DNA of 64,000 nt, taken from assembly GCF_030503595.1 (NCBI RefSeq), contig NZ_CP129966.1:1364001-1428000 (forward strand). Direction: 5' to 3'. Below the pieces are notes generated by a model that did not search any database, was not told where the DNA came from, and saw nothing but the letters and a program-made list of their open reading frames with translations. Shown in pieces: positions 19,220-28,175 of this stretch. Every line of letters begins with the position of its first letter. Position 1 is the first letter of the stretch. Origin of the DNA: Corynebacterium sp. P4-C1. GTDB taxonomy: Bacteria; Actinomycetota; Actinomycetes; Mycobacteriales; Mycobacteriaceae. A program made the translations under genes and the position numbers.

Positions 19220-19419
19220 ACTGCCCCAATGGCCTTAGACCGGCCCACACACCACTCGGCAGCAGTAAAAAGCAGAGTGACCCAGATTTTCGATCCTCCG
19301 CACCAAGGACAACTACCGCAACTTGTAATGCACAGCCTTGAATCCCAGGGGAACCCCCAGCCCCTGTCGTAAGATACCATTGGACTAGAAGTGATCCTTG
19401 AAGGAAAGGGGATAATAGA

Positions 19420-19569
19420 ATGGGCTTCGATTGGGAAAGCATTCTTGATGCTAGTGGCGACGGACTTCAAGATGCTTATGAAGATGCCATAGCTTACGCC
19501 GATAAATATAGCCACGAAGAAGCGGCGGACTATCATGAAAACGGCGAGGACGAAAACGAAGATTTCTAG
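19420..19569 (+). CDS. 49-residue acidic hypothetical protein
   Basis: A small ORF with an AAGGAAAGGGG ribosome-binding region 9 nt before the ATG: MGFDWESILDASGDGLQDAY, then EDAIAYADKYSHEEAADYHE and NGEDENEDF. It is strongly acidic (about 18 Asp/Glu, 3 basic residues). It resembles the small acidic DWxSILxxxGxxLxDAYD-type proteins I associate with mobile elements, but I cannot name a family. Codon use is more AT-rich than its neighbours, consistent with foreign origin. The long hydrophobic ORF on the opposite strand is its shadow. Confidence 0.5.
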   Translation: MGFDWESILDASGDGLQDAYEDAIAYADKYSHEEAADYHENGEDENEDF

Positions 19570-19636
19570 CGGAGCGCCGTGCACGAAAAATCGAAACGCT
19601 GCTAGAAGACCTGCTATGGGAACGCTATGAAGTAGG

Positions 19637-19825
19637 ATGTCTTCGGCCGACAGTAGACGAAGCTTTACCACAGGACTGAGTTCGCCCGTGGCAAAGAAGG
19701 GGGAACACAAAATTGAATTCGCGGAGCGTTTCAGCCCCAAACGACTACACGGCCTGATCCCGATGCAGTATCGGAATCAGGCCATTGAGGTCTTCTGGGC
19801 CCACCCATCACCGACTGCTATCTAA
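19637..19825 (+). pseudogene. Possible C-terminal fragment of an IS3-type transposase
   Basis: A 62-codon frame ends RFSPKRLHGLIPMQYRNQAI and a short tail. The GLxPxQYRNQA block resembles the last residues of IS3-family OrfB transposases. No DDE residues are left and the start is doubtful. The segment 19751-19783 is also a near-perfect palindrome (GGCCTGAT.CCGAT / ATCGG.ATCAGGCC), so it would form a hairpin in RNA. Weak call. Confidence 0.3.
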
Positions 19826-19885
19826 ACGGTAGGCATCTTATTGAGGCGTGGGGCGGGTGGGGTTATTCGTCGATAAGCGAGATGC

Positions 19886-20473
19886 TTATGCGCGCTGCAT
19901 CTTGCCGTCCTTGTCCTTGAACGGGAAGCCGAAGTGGCGCAACAGCGCACGGCCTTCCTCGTCGTTGACTGCGGAGGTGACAACGGTGATGTCCATACCG
20001 CGCGGACGGTCGATCTTGTCCACGTCGATCTCGTAGAACATCGTCTGCTCGGACAGGCCGAACGTGTAGTTGCCGTTGCCGTCGAACTGGGTGTCCGACA
20101 GGCCGCGGAAGTCGCGGATACGCGGGAGAGCGACTGTCAGCAGACGATCCAGGAACTCCCACATACGGTCGCCGCGCAGGGTGACCTTCGCGCCGATCGG
20201 CATACCTTCACGGAGCTTGAAGTTAGCGATGGACTTCTTCGCGCGACGCAGCTGCGGCTTCTGGCCGGTGATCGCGGTGAGGTCCTCGAGCGCGCCGTTG
20301 ATCATCTTGGAATCGCGGGCAGCGTCACCGACACCCATGTTGACCACAATCTTGGTCAGACCCGGGATCTGCATGACGTTGTCGTAGCCGAACTCCTCGG
20401 AGAGCTTGCCGCGGATCTCGTCCTTGTAACGCGTCTTCAGACGCGGCGTGTAGTTGGTGGTGCTCTCGGTCAT
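19886..20473 (-). CDS. rplE: 50S ribosomal protein L5
   Basis: 5S rRNA-binding protein contacting P-site tRNA. The 195 residues include [39 protein letters not shown] and [20 protein letters not shown]. Its ATG shares a base with the rplX stop (TAATG), so translation is coupled. Last gene of the rplN-rplX-rplE unit. Confidence 0.97.
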   Translation of the reverse strand: MTESTTNYTPRLKTRYKDEIRGKLSEEFGYDNVMQIPGLTKIVVNMGVGDAARDSKMINGALEDLTAITGQKPQLRRAKKSIANFKLREGMPIGAKVTLRGDRMWEFLDRLLTVALPRIRDFRGLSDTQFDGNGNYTFGLSEQTMFYEIDVDKIDRPRGMDITVVTSAVNDEEGRALLRHFGFPFKDKDGKMQRA

Positions 20474-20787
20474 TAGATGTCCTTCCCGTTCGACTTGGCA
20501 ACGCGGACTTTCTTGCCGTTCTCATCGAAGCGGTAGCCCACACGGGTCGGGCTGCCCTCGGAGTCGACGACCATCACGTTGGACACGTGGATCGGGGCCT
20601 CCTGGGTAACGATGCCGCCGGACTCGGCGCCGCGCTCGTTGTAGGAGTTTGCGACGTGCTTCTTCACACGGTTGACGCCCTCGACGAGGACGCGGTCGCG
20701 CTTCGGGTAAGCCTCGATGACGCGGCCCTGCGCGCCCTTATCCTTACCAGCGACGACCTGGACCATATCGCCCTTCTTGATCTTCAA
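20473..20787 (-). CDS. rplX: 50S ribosomal protein L24 (TTG start)
   Basis: Assembly-initiating large-subunit protein with a KOW motif ([20 protein letters not shown], then GRVIEAYP); 104 residues. The start is a TTG that immediately follows the rplN stop (TAGTTG). GGAGGTGATC, a 10-base match to the 3' end of 16S rRNA, overlaps the last rplN codons 5 nt before it. The strong SD probably compensates for the weak start codon. Confidence 0.96.
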   Translation of the reverse strand: MKIKKGDMVQVVAGKDKGAQGRVIEAYPKRDRVLVEGVNRVKKHVANSYNERGAESGGIVTQEAPIHVSNVMVVDSEGSPTRVGYRFDENGKKVRVAKSNGKDI

Positions 20788-21156
20788 CTAGATCACCTCC
20801 GGTGCGAGAGACACGATCTTCATGAACTTCTTGTCGCGCAGCTCGCGGGCGACCGGGCCGAAGATGCGGGTGCCGCGGGGCTCGGTGTCGTTCTTGATCA
20901 GAACAGCTGCGTTCTCGTCGAAAGCGATGTAGGAGCCGTCCGGACGACGGGTCTCCTTCTTGGCGCGCACGATGACGGCGCGGACAACCTCGCCCTCCTT
21001 GACGTTGCCGCCGGGGGCGGCTTCCTTCACGGTGGCGACAATCGTGTCGCCGATGCCGGCGAAGCGTCGGACAGAACCGCCGAGCACCTGGATGCACAGA
21101 ATTTCGCGTGCACCGGTGTTGTCGGCGACCTTCAGACGCGATTCTTTCTGAATCAC
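20788..21156 (-). CDS. rplN: 50S ribosomal protein L14 (GTG start)
   Basis: Large-subunit protein at the intersubunit face. From the GTG at 21156 it is 122 residues, the exact family length: [20 protein letters not shown], then [15 protein letters not shown] and [20 protein letters not shown] precedes the GTG by 6 nt. Longer in-frame starts are non-homologous. First gene of its unit. It is divergent from the thiD-tenA riboswitch, so the 450-bp intergenic region must hold both promoters. A copy of the 11-mer is at 21237-21247. Confidence 0.97.
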   Translation of the reverse strand: MIQKESRLKVADNTGAREILCIQVLGGSVRRFAGIGDTIVATVKEAAPGGNVKEGEVVRAVIVRAKKETRRPDGSYIAFDENAAVLIKNDTEPRGTRIFGPVARELRDKKFMKIVSLAPEVI

Positions 21157-21465
21157 TTTGGTCTCCTGACCTGGATCAATGTGCGCCAGATTTCCGTCCT
21201 GCACGCACGTGGTCAATGTCTTATCAGTGCCTATCCGCTTATCGACGAACAGTGCCCCGGCACCCACAGTGCCGCCACCGTCGAAGGGTCTCGCAGCCTC
21301 AACTCGGAAACGCGCGTCAGCTGCGACCAGCGCTAGACAACTGTGGTATTAAACCACGCCGCCTGCACGAACCCCAAATCTCCGGCCCCTGCTCGGCTTC
21401 CGCTTCACCGGAGCCATCCCCGCAGCCCCCGGCCGGTGCGTTTCACGTAGCATGTCGGGGCAAGA

Positions 21466-21602
21466 CACGGGGTGCCACGCACCCATCGCCGCCGCCTGCC
21501 GCCGCAGCTCACCGGAGCAGCGGAACTGCAGTTCACGGCGGCCGGGCGCAACGCTGAGATCACACCCGTCGAACCTGAACGAACCAATATTCGCGGAGGA
21601 AT
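21466..21602 (+). promoter_or_regulatory. TPP riboswitch (THI element) upstream of thiD-tenA
   Basis: The conserved thi-box blocks are present in order: CACGGGGTGCC (21466-21476), then after a long GC-rich variable P3 arm GCTGAGATCACACCCGTCGAACCTGA (split by loops; 21553-21578), then the 3' part AACCAATATTCGCGGAGGA (21582-21600). The last block carries the SD GGAGGA, 8 nt before the ThiD ATG. Ligand binding would therefore hide the SD and switch off translation. The P3 arm is unusually long, about 60 nt. Boundaries are approximate. Confidence 0.85.
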
Positions 21603-21608
21603 TGTCTG

Positions 21609-23177
21609 ATGACTTCTTTGTCTGGCGCGGCGAGCGCCATCCCGAACATCCCGAACGTGCTGTCCATCGCCGGCACGGACCCGACCGGAGGGGCCGGCAT
21701 CCAGGCGGACCTAAAGTCCATCTCGGCGGCCGGCGGTTACGCGATGTGCGTGGTCACGGCGCTGGTCTCGCAGAACACCCACGGTGTCCGCGACATTCAC
21801 GTCCCGCCGCAGGACTTCCTGGTCTCGCAGCTCAACGCCGTTTTCGACGACGTCCAGGTGGATGCGGTGAAGATCGGCATGCTCGGCGACGTCGACACCA
21901 CGCAGACGGTCTCCGACTTTTTGGCGGCGCACCCCGTGCCGATCGTTGTGGTGGACCCGGTGATGGTCGCCACCAGCGGGGACCGCCTGCTCACCGAGGA
22001 CGCGGAAGATGCGATGAGGCAGTTCGTGAAGGACCACGCGAGCGTCGTCACGCCGAATATCCCGGAACTGGCTGTGCTCGCCGGCACGACTCCCGCGGAG
22101 ACCTTCGACGAAGCCCTCGAGCAGGGCCGCGCCTACGCGAAGGCGGCTGACGTGAACGTCGTGGTCAAGGGCGGACATCTCAAGGAGGGGTACGCGTCGA
22201 ACGCACTAGTCACGCCCGACGGCGACGTCGAGATCGCGCACGTGCCCCGCGTGGACACGAAGAACACGCACGGCACGGGCTGCTCCTTGTCGTCCGCGCT
22301 CGCCGCGCGCTTGGCCATTGACTCGGACAGCGCGCTCGCGTGGACGTCCAGCTGGCTGCATGAAGCAATCGCGCACGCCGACGAGCTCAACGTCGGAACG
22401 GGACACGGGCCCGTCGACCACTTTCACCGTTCGCGGCGCCTCGCGGCGGCAGCGTCGACAACGCCGTGGAAGCTTAGCGACGACTGGACCGCCGCCGCCT
22501 TCCCTGCCGCCGCCGTCGAACCCAAGATTCCCGCCGCCGGCCCCTTCACGCGCGAGCTCTGGGACGCCGCGGCGCGCAAGGTGTGGCCGGAGACCCTGGA
22601 GCTGCCGTTCATCCGTGCGCTCCGCGACGGCACCCTGCCGGAGGAGCAGTTCGGCTTCTACCTCGTGCAGGACGCCTACTACCTGCGCGAGTACTCCCGC
22701 GCCCTGGCAACCGTGAGCGCCAAGGCGCCCGATGCGGAGGACCAGGTGTGGTGGTCGCAGTCCGCAACCGTCGCGATCGAAGCCGAATCGGACCTGCACC
22801 GTTCCTGGATCTCCCAGCACACCGTCGAAGCAGACACTCCCCCCTCGCCGACCACCCTCGGCTACGTGAATATGCTCACATCTAAAGCTGTTTTGGGGGA
22901 CTATGTTGTCGGCGCCGCGGCAGTTTTGCCGTGCTTCTGGCTCTACGCGGAAGTCGGTTTGCACCTCGCGGAGAGCAACAGTTCGGAGCACCCCTACAAC
23001 GCGTGGCTGTCCATGTACGGAGGCGACGATTTCACAGATGCCGTGCGTATGGCGCTGCAATCGGTAGAAAAGGCACTCTCGGGCGCGAGCGAGAAGCAGC
23101 GCGCGGACGCCCTCGAGGCGTTCATGTACGCCTGCTATTACGAACGCGAATTCTTCGATCAGGCCTCCCGAAGCTAG
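21609..23177 (+). CDS. thiD: Bifunctional HMP-P kinase / thiaminase II (ThiD-TenA fusion)
   Basis: Residues 15-275 are ThiD, which phosphorylates hydroxymethylpyrimidine (phosphate): VLSIAGTDPTGGAGIQADLK, KIGMLGDVDT, and the C-terminal anion hole NTHGTGCSLSSALAA. Residues 310-520 are TenA, which salvages pyrimidine from degraded thiamine: FGFYLVQDAYYLREYSRALA, the active-site region VLPCFWLYAEVG, YNAWLSMYGG and ACYYEREFFD. The 522-residue fusion couples salvage with phosphorylation. It is controlled by the adjacent TPP riboswitch. Both domains look complete. Confidence 0.95.
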   Translation: MTSLSGAASAIPNIPNVLSIAGTDPTGGAGIQADLKSISAAGGYAMCVVTALVSQNTHGVRDIHVPPQDFLVSQLNAVFDDVQVDAVKIGMLGDVDTTQTVSDFLAAHPVPIVVVDPVMVATSGDRLLTEDAEDAMRQFVKDHASVVTPNIPELAVLAGTTPAETFDEALEQGRAYAKAADVNVVVKGGHLKEGYASNALVTPDGDVEIAHVPRVDTKNTHGTGCSLSSALAARLAIDSDSALAWTSSWLHEAIAHADELNVGTGHGPVDHFHRSRRLAAAASTTPWKLSDDWTAAAFPAAAVEPKIPAAGPFTRELWDAAARKVWPETLELPFIRALRDGTLPEEQFGFYLVQDAYYLREYSRALATVSAKAPDAEDQVWWSQSATVAIEAESDLHRSWISQHTVEADTPPSPTTLGYVNMLTSKAVLGDYVVGAAAVLPCFWLYAEVGLHLAESNSSEHPYNAWLSMYGGDDFTDAVRMALQSVEKALSGASEKQRADALEAFMYACYYEREFFDQASRS

Positions 23178-23246
23178 CGTCCGGAGCCCCTTCCGGGGCC
23201 GGAATCACGGTTCGCCACCTTTCGCGGAATGCTTTAGTTTGGAGGC

Positions 23247-24041
23247 GTGAGTTTCAGTGAAAAGGCCCCCGTATCAATCCAGAACAAGCTAGACCTGTTC
23301 GGACGCGAACCCGGTCGCTTCGCGCTGCGCGCCATCATGGCTGGCGTGCTCCTCGGCATCATGACTGCCTTCGCCGCAGCGACCGCCACCCTGACCGAGT
23401 CCTACGCCCCCGGCTGGGGCAAGTACCCCTTCGCCATGATCTTCGCGGTGACCCTCTACATGATGGTCGTCATGCAAGCGGAGCTCGCCACCGGCAACAT
23501 GATGTTCATGACCTACGGCGTCGTCCACAGGCTGACTAAGATCCCGCGTGGGCTCATGGTCATCTTGTTCGTGACGTTCTTCAACCTCATCGGCGCCGCG
23601 ATCATCTCGTTCCTCATCTCCCTGACCACCACCGGTCAACACGCCGAGACAACCCTCCCCTTCTTGGCCAACCTGTGGGAAGCCAAGCTGGCCAAACCGA
23701 GCTTCACCCTGTTCATCGAGGCCATCCTGGCCAACATGGTCGTCAACTGTGGCTTCATCCTGACCGCCCAGGCCGGTAAGGACCACAGCGCCAAGATCTG
23801 GGCAGTGGCCATCATCATTCCGGCGTTCGCGGCCATGGGCTACGAGCACTCGATCGCGAACTTCGTGCTGACCACCCTCGCCGGCTTCATGTTCGACCCG
23901 GCCTCCATCGACGGCTTCACCATCGGCAACGTCCTGCGCAACTGGACGATCGTCTGGCTGGGCAACCTCGTCGGCGGCGGTCTGATCATGGGCGGCATCT
24001 ACGGTTGGCTCAACCGCACCCGCACCAACTACCGCGACTAA
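23247..24041 (+). CDS. Formate/nitrite transporter (FNT) family channel
   Basis: Pentameric anion channel of the FocA/NirC type, 264 residues with six TM segments. The hallmark blocks are QAELATGNMMFMTYG, the ILANMVVNCGFILTAQ half-helix, and MGYEHSIANFVL, whose His is the gating residue of the family. Whether it carries formate, nitrite or hydrosulphide cannot be told; no nir or pfl genes are adjacent. The start is a GTG placed only 1-2 nt after GGAGG, an unusually tight spacing, so the message may be leaderless or start slightly differently. Its own hairpin follows. Confidence 0.92.
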   Translation: MSFSEKAPVSIQNKLDLFGREPGRFALRAIMAGVLLGIMTAFAAATATLTESYAPGWGKYPFAMIFAVTLYMMVVMQAELATGNMMFMTYGVVHRLTKIPRGLMVILFVTFFNLIGAAIISFLISLTTTGQHAETTLPFLANLWEAKLAKPSFTLFIEAILANMVVNCGFILTAQAGKDHSAKIWAVAIIIPAFAAMGYEHSIANFVLTTLAGFMFDPASIDGFTIGNVLRNWTIVWLGNLVGGGLIMGGIYGWLNRTRTNYRD

Positions 24042-24064
24042 ACCTCCACGTCCACCCTTTGCAC

Positions 24065-24083
24065 GGCGCCGAAGGTCGGCGCC
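24065..24083 (+). terminator. Hairpin after the FNT channel gene
   Basis: GGCGCCGA (24065-24072) and TCGGCGCC (24076-24083) make a perfect 8-bp stem with a 3-nt loop, followed by ATTGTCCTTTTC. Confidence 0.7.
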
Positions 24084-24140
24084 ATTGTCCTTTTCACACT
24101 GCTAACGCACGGCGTCGAGCTGTCTGCCAAAATGGCTTAG

Positions 24141-26028
24141 GTGAGTACACCTAATAACGACATGCTCGACGCCGTGCGTCTTTTGCGCGACGCTGTCGAC
24201 GGGACCCGCCTCGACGGGGAGGCGTCCGGTGATGCCCGCTCCATCGTCAACCAGCTCGACGACTATGTACTGCCGCGCTTGGCCAACCTCGACGCCCCAC
24301 TTTTGGCGGTGATCGGCGGCTCCACGGGTTCCGGGAAGTCCACATTGGTGAACGCCGTGCTGCGCGAGCGGGGTGTCCAACCCGGGAGTGATCCGCCCGA
24401 CGACGCGACAGCCGGTGCTGGTGGCCAACCCGGCGGACGCGGACTGGTTCAACTCCCCGCAGGTGCTGCCCGGCCTGGCCCGTTCGCACGGAGCCGGCGA
24501 CGAGCAGTCCACCACGTTGCGCATCGTGGCCACCGGTAGCGTCCCGGAGGGCCTGGCGCTACTGGACGCCCCGGACTTTGATTCGATCGACGACCGCAAC
24601 CGGGCCCTCGCTTCCCAGCTTCTCGCCGCGGCGGACTTGTGGGTCTTCGTGACCACACCGGCACGCTACGCGGACCAGTTGGTGTGGAATTTCCTCAATG
24701 ACGCCGCCAGCCGCGGCATCGAGGTCGTGGTGGTGCTCAACCGTCTCGACGACAGTTCCGCGGCCACTGTCCCGGATGACCTCCGCCGCATGATGGACGA
24801 GGCGGGACTGACAGGCGCGACCGTTTTCACCGTCCCGTTCGTCCCCGGCCTGGGCGGCGACAGCGGCGAGGAATTCCTGCAGGACACCCTCGTTTCTGAG
24901 CTGCGCTCCTACTTGACCGGCCTGGCGGAGGATTCCGCCGCGCGCCGCGCCGTCGCGGGCAAGACGGTGGCGGGGGCGGCGACGGGGGCGCTTTCGCGCG
25001 TCGAGAAGCTTATCGACGCCCGCTCCCGCCAAGAAGCTTTCGCCTCCCAGCTGGACAGCGCGATCAGCGAGCAGTACTCCGCCGCCCACAGCCACGTGAT
25101 CGACGCGACATCCGACGGCAAGCTCCTGCGCACCGAGGTCATGGACCGGTGGCAGGATGTCGTGGGCACCTCCGATGTGGCCCGAGGCTTCGAGCGCTGG
25201 TTCTCCCAGGCAGTGGATCGGGTGGGCAGTTTCTTCACCGGCGAACCCGCTCCCCTGCGCGAGGTGGAGACGGAGCTGGAAAGCGGCCTGCACGCCGTCA
25301 TCGTGGATGCAGCCGACACCGCTGCCGCGCGCTCCTGGTCCCACATCGGTGCCGTCGCGCCGGACCTGCGTGCCGCGGCCGACCCCGCGCTGGCCCGCTC
25401 CAGCGCGGATATCGACGACAAGGCCGCAGCCCTCGTCCGCGAATGGCAGACCGCCCTTCTGGAGCGCATCCAGGAGACCGCCGGGTCGAAGCGCCAGCGC
25501 GCCCGAGCCATGTCCTTCGGCTTGAATGTGCTCACGGTCGCGCTGATGCTCGTCGTTTTCGCCTCCACCGCCGGGATCACGGGCGGCGAGGTCGCCATCG
25601 CCGGCGGCTCGGCTGTCCTGGGCCAGAAGCTGCTGGAAACGATGTTCGGCGAGGATACCGTGCGCCGCATGGCCGCCGACGCCCGCAACGACTTGAACGA
25701 GCGCCTCCACGCGCTGCTGCAGAGCGAGCGCGAACGCTTCTACCCCGTCACCGACCCGCTTCTGGAGGGCACCACAGCAGAGGACCTGGCCTCAGCCGCC
25801 GAGGACGCCCGCGCAGCTGTCGCCGAGCGCTTCCCGGAGCTGGCCGGCGATACCCGCCAGTCGTCGCTCCCGTCCGGTGCCGCCGCATCCGTCGCACAAA
25901 GCGCCCAGAACAGCCAGAACAGCCAGGCCACCCAGAGCCTCGAGTCCAGCGCCTCGAGCGGCCCGTTGCGCGACCTGTTCGCCCAGCTCCGCGGCGGGTT
26001 CAGGGGAGGTAGCGATGGCTCTGTTTAA
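24141..26028 (+). pseudogene. Dynamin-like GTPase, first of a tandem pair, with a +1 frameshift
   Basis: Membrane-associated GTPase of about 628 residues if repaired. The G1 motif AVIGGSTGSGKSTLVNAVL lies in the first frame (24141 on). The rest follows one frame away from 24373: NPGVIRPTTRQPVLV (G2 region), LLDAPDFDSID (G3), VVLNRLDD (G4), a long helical part, and a hydrophobic pair near residues 460-500. Deleting one G from the GGGG run at 24370-24373 rejoins ERV-SNPGVIRPTT, the expected sequence. As written, the N-terminal product ends after 132 codons at 24539. It may be a real mutation, a phase-variable tract or a read error; the rest of the gene is well preserved. Confidence 0.85.
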
Positions 26029-27622
26029 ACGCGGAAACACCGCAAGCCTCGGGGAACGCCTGACTGCGCTCGCAGAGGCCGCGGAAATCGGCGCTCCCTA
26101 CCTGACGTCCGGCCAGCGCGAACACCTGGAGCAGATCGCTCGCGCCGGTGCTGAGCGCCGCGCCCTGTCGGCGGAGCACACCGTCGTCGGATTCTTCGGC
26201 GCCACGGGCTCCGGGAAGACGTCCTTGTTCAACGCCGTCGTTGGCGAGGATCTTGGCAAGGCGGCCGCACGCCGCCCCACCACTTCGTCGCCGCTGGCCG
26301 CGATTTGGGGGCCGGACGGCTCGGAGGAACTGCTCGACTGGCTGGATGTGGAGGACCGCCGGGTCCGCGCCGGCGAATTCGCCCCCGGGGCCGGCCCGCT
26401 GATCCTGCTGGACCTCCCGGACTTCGATTCCGTCGAAGCATCCAACCGTACCATCGCCGAACGCCTCGCCGGCCAGGTCGACGTGCTGGTCTGGGTGTCC
26501 GACCCGGAGAAATACGCCGACAGCGTGATTCACGACCAGTTCATCCGCCCCCACGCAAACCACTCCGCGGTCACCCTCGCGGTGCTCAACAAGGCGGACC
26601 TGCTCGGGGAAGCAGACGTTCCGACGGTGTCGCAGTCCTTCGCGCAGCTATTGCGCGAAGATGGCCTCACCAACGTCAGCGTCATTCCCACTTCCACCTA
26701 CACCACAGCGGGTATCGACGATCTCCGCGGCGCTATCGCCCGCGTCGCCAAGGCCCACACCGCCCAGTCGGCCCGCATCGAAGCCGACATCGCGTCCGTG
26801 ACCGGGGAATACGGGGACGGGGCGAAGACGGGGGATGTCGATAAGCGTGCGAAGCGCGAACTCGATGCCGTGCTCGCTCAGGCAGCCGGCGCGGACCGGG
26901 TGGCTGAGTCGACGGTCGCCGCGTACCGCAAGCGACTCCACGAGCGCACCGGCTGGCTGCTCACCTCGTGGGTGACCCGTTTCCGACCCGACCCCCTCAA
27001 ACGCATGGGGTTGCGGGAGGACGCTGATTCCGTGGGCGTGCACCGCTCCTCCCTACCGGAGCTGTCCGCGGCCTCGAAAGCCGTCGCGAACAAAGGTGTG
27101 CGCGACTACGCCTCCGCCGTCGCCGCCGACCTCCCGCCGCAATGGGCTTCCGCCGTCTCTGACCGCGCCGACGAGGTCTCCAGAACCCTGCCCGCCGAAC
27201 TTGACCGCGCTGTCGCCCGCACCCGGCTCCCCGCGGAGCCGTCGAAAGGTTGGGCGCTACTCACCGTCGTCCAGTGGCTGGCGCTGCTCGCCGCACTCGT
27301 CGGGGTGCTGTGGTACCTGCTCGTCGCCTTCATACCTGGTGCGCTGACGCCGCTGCTCGGCGGCGACCTCGTCCCGGACGTGGAAGGCTGGCCCATCCCC
27401 ACCCTGCTCATCATGGCGGGGTTGCTCACCGGACTGGTGCTGGGTTTGGTCACCGCCGTTTTCGGCGGGGTGATCGGCGGCAGCGTCAAACGCAGAACGC
27501 GCGCGGCACTGCGCAAGGAAATCGCCGTGGCCTCCCAGTCCGCCGTGGTGGAGCCGCTCGGGGCGGTCCGCGACGACTACGGTCGCTTCACCGAGCGCAT
27601 CGCCGCCGCCAGCGGCTCCTAG
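26015..27622 (+). CDS. Dynamin-like GTPase, second of a tandem pair
   Basis: A 535-residue GTPase with GFFGATGSGKTSLFNAVVG (G1), RRPTTSSPLAAIWG (G2), LLDLPDFDSVEASN (G3) and LAVLNKADLLGEA (G4). Two hydrophobic segments follow near the C-terminus (LLTVVQWLALLAALVGVLWYLLV and LLIMAGLLTGLVLGLVTAVFGG, in short runs). Tandem large GTPases with C-terminal membrane hairpins recall bacterial dynamin pairs that remodel membranes; that role is inferred. The ATG at 26015 has GGGGAGG 5 nt upstream and overlaps the previous gene by 14 bp, so the two are probably coupled and act together. Confidence 0.88.
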   Translation: MALFKRGNTASLGERLTALAEAAEIGAPYLTSGQREHLEQIARAGAERRALSAEHTVVGFFGATGSGKTSLFNAVVGEDLGKAAARRPTTSSPLAAIWGPDGSEELLDWLDVEDRRVRAGEFAPGAGPLILLDLPDFDSVEASNRTIAERLAGQVDVLVWVSDPEKYADSVIHDQFIRPHANHSAVTLAVLNKADLLGEADVPTVSQSFAQLLREDGLTNVSVIPTSTYTTAGIDDLRGAIARVAKAHTAQSARIEADIASVTGEYGDGAKTGDVDKRAKRELDAVLAQAAGADRVAESTVAAYRKRLHERTGWLLTSWVTRFRPDPLKRMGLREDADSVGVHRSSLPELSAASKAVANKGVRDYASAVAADLPPQWASAVSDRADEVSRTLPAELDRAVARTRLPAEPSKGWALLTVVQWLALLAALVGVLWYLLVAFIPGALTPLLGGDLVPDVEGWPIPTLLIMAGLLTGLVLGLVTAVFGGVIGGSVKRRTRAALRKEIAVASQSAVVEPLGAVRDDYGRFTERIAAASGS

Positions 27623-27628
27623 CAGCTC

Positions 27629-28054
27629 CTAGTAGCGGTGCGACGACAGGGTCTGCTTCGCCGCGCCGTAGAAGTCCAGCACCGGACGCGTCACGGGGGC
27701 GAACGCAGACACCCGCTTATCGACGGAGTAGTACTCATACCCCATCCCCACCGCCTGCTCACCGTTGACGAAGCAGGCACCGCGCCCCGGCTTGTTGTAG
27801 GAGCACACGGCGGTGTCCGCGTCGGCCTGGCCGAGAACCTTCAGGCCACGGCCGTACGGGTCACCGAACGCCTCGTCGCCTGGGCGGACCACCGGCGTCT
27901 CCGTCCACTGCGTGAACTGGGCTTCGTCCCAGTACGGGAGCTCGGTACCGGGCGGCGGCGGGGTGATCGCGTGGGCGGCTGGCGCCGCAACGGTCACCGC
28001 TGCGACGGCGGCTGCGGCGGCTGCGCTGCTACGGCTGATAATCCTCTTCTTCAT
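27629..28054 (-). CDS. Secreted hypothetical protein
   Basis: A 141-residue exported protein of unknown function. It has a Sec signal peptide (MKKRIISRSSAAAAAAVAAV with cleavage near AAHA-ITPPPP) and a mature domain of about 110 residues. Two cysteines (TAVCSYNKPGRGACFVNG) could form a disulphide. Convergent with the dynamin-like GTPase 2 gene, 6 bp between stops. A copy of the 11-mer at 27715 is read here as SVDKR. Confidence 0.75.
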   Translation of the reverse strand: MKKRIISRSSAAAAAAVAAVTVAAPAAHAITPPPPGTELPYWDEAQFTQWTETPVVRPGDEAFGDPYGRGLKVLGQADADTAVCSYNKPGRGACFVNGEQAVGMGYEYYSVDKRVSAFAPVTRPVLDFYGAAKQTLSSHRY

Positions 28055-28175
28055 GCTGTGCGTCTCCTCACATCGGCAGGCATCATGCGGTTACACCACC
28101 CAGCGTAACGCACGCCGCGCACGGCACCGGCGCCGTTTTCTGATCCACAATGCGGGACTTTGGCGGCAACCTGCA

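Larger units (their letters stand above)
19220..19885. other. AT-richer scar region between the HAD gene and rplE
   Basis: Apart from the acidic 49-residue ORF and the possible IS3 tail, this stretch shows no complete gene. Its composition is lower in GC than either flank, and codon-like patterns change frame repeatedly, as in decayed mobile DNA. It ends at a copy of the dispersed 11-mer (19868-19878), 8 bp from the rplE stop. No clear rplE terminator was found. Confidence 0.5.

Noticed and set aside
19216..19740. 174-codon hydrophobic frame on the - strand
   Set aside because: It starts at TTG without an SD. Its hydrophobic stretch is exactly the complement of the Asp/Glu codons of the acidic 49-residue ORF, so it is a codon shadow.
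19751..19783. Long palindrome considered as a terminator
   Set aside because: It has no T-tract on either strand and it lies inside the possible IS3 coding fragment. No gene end is close enough for it to serve.
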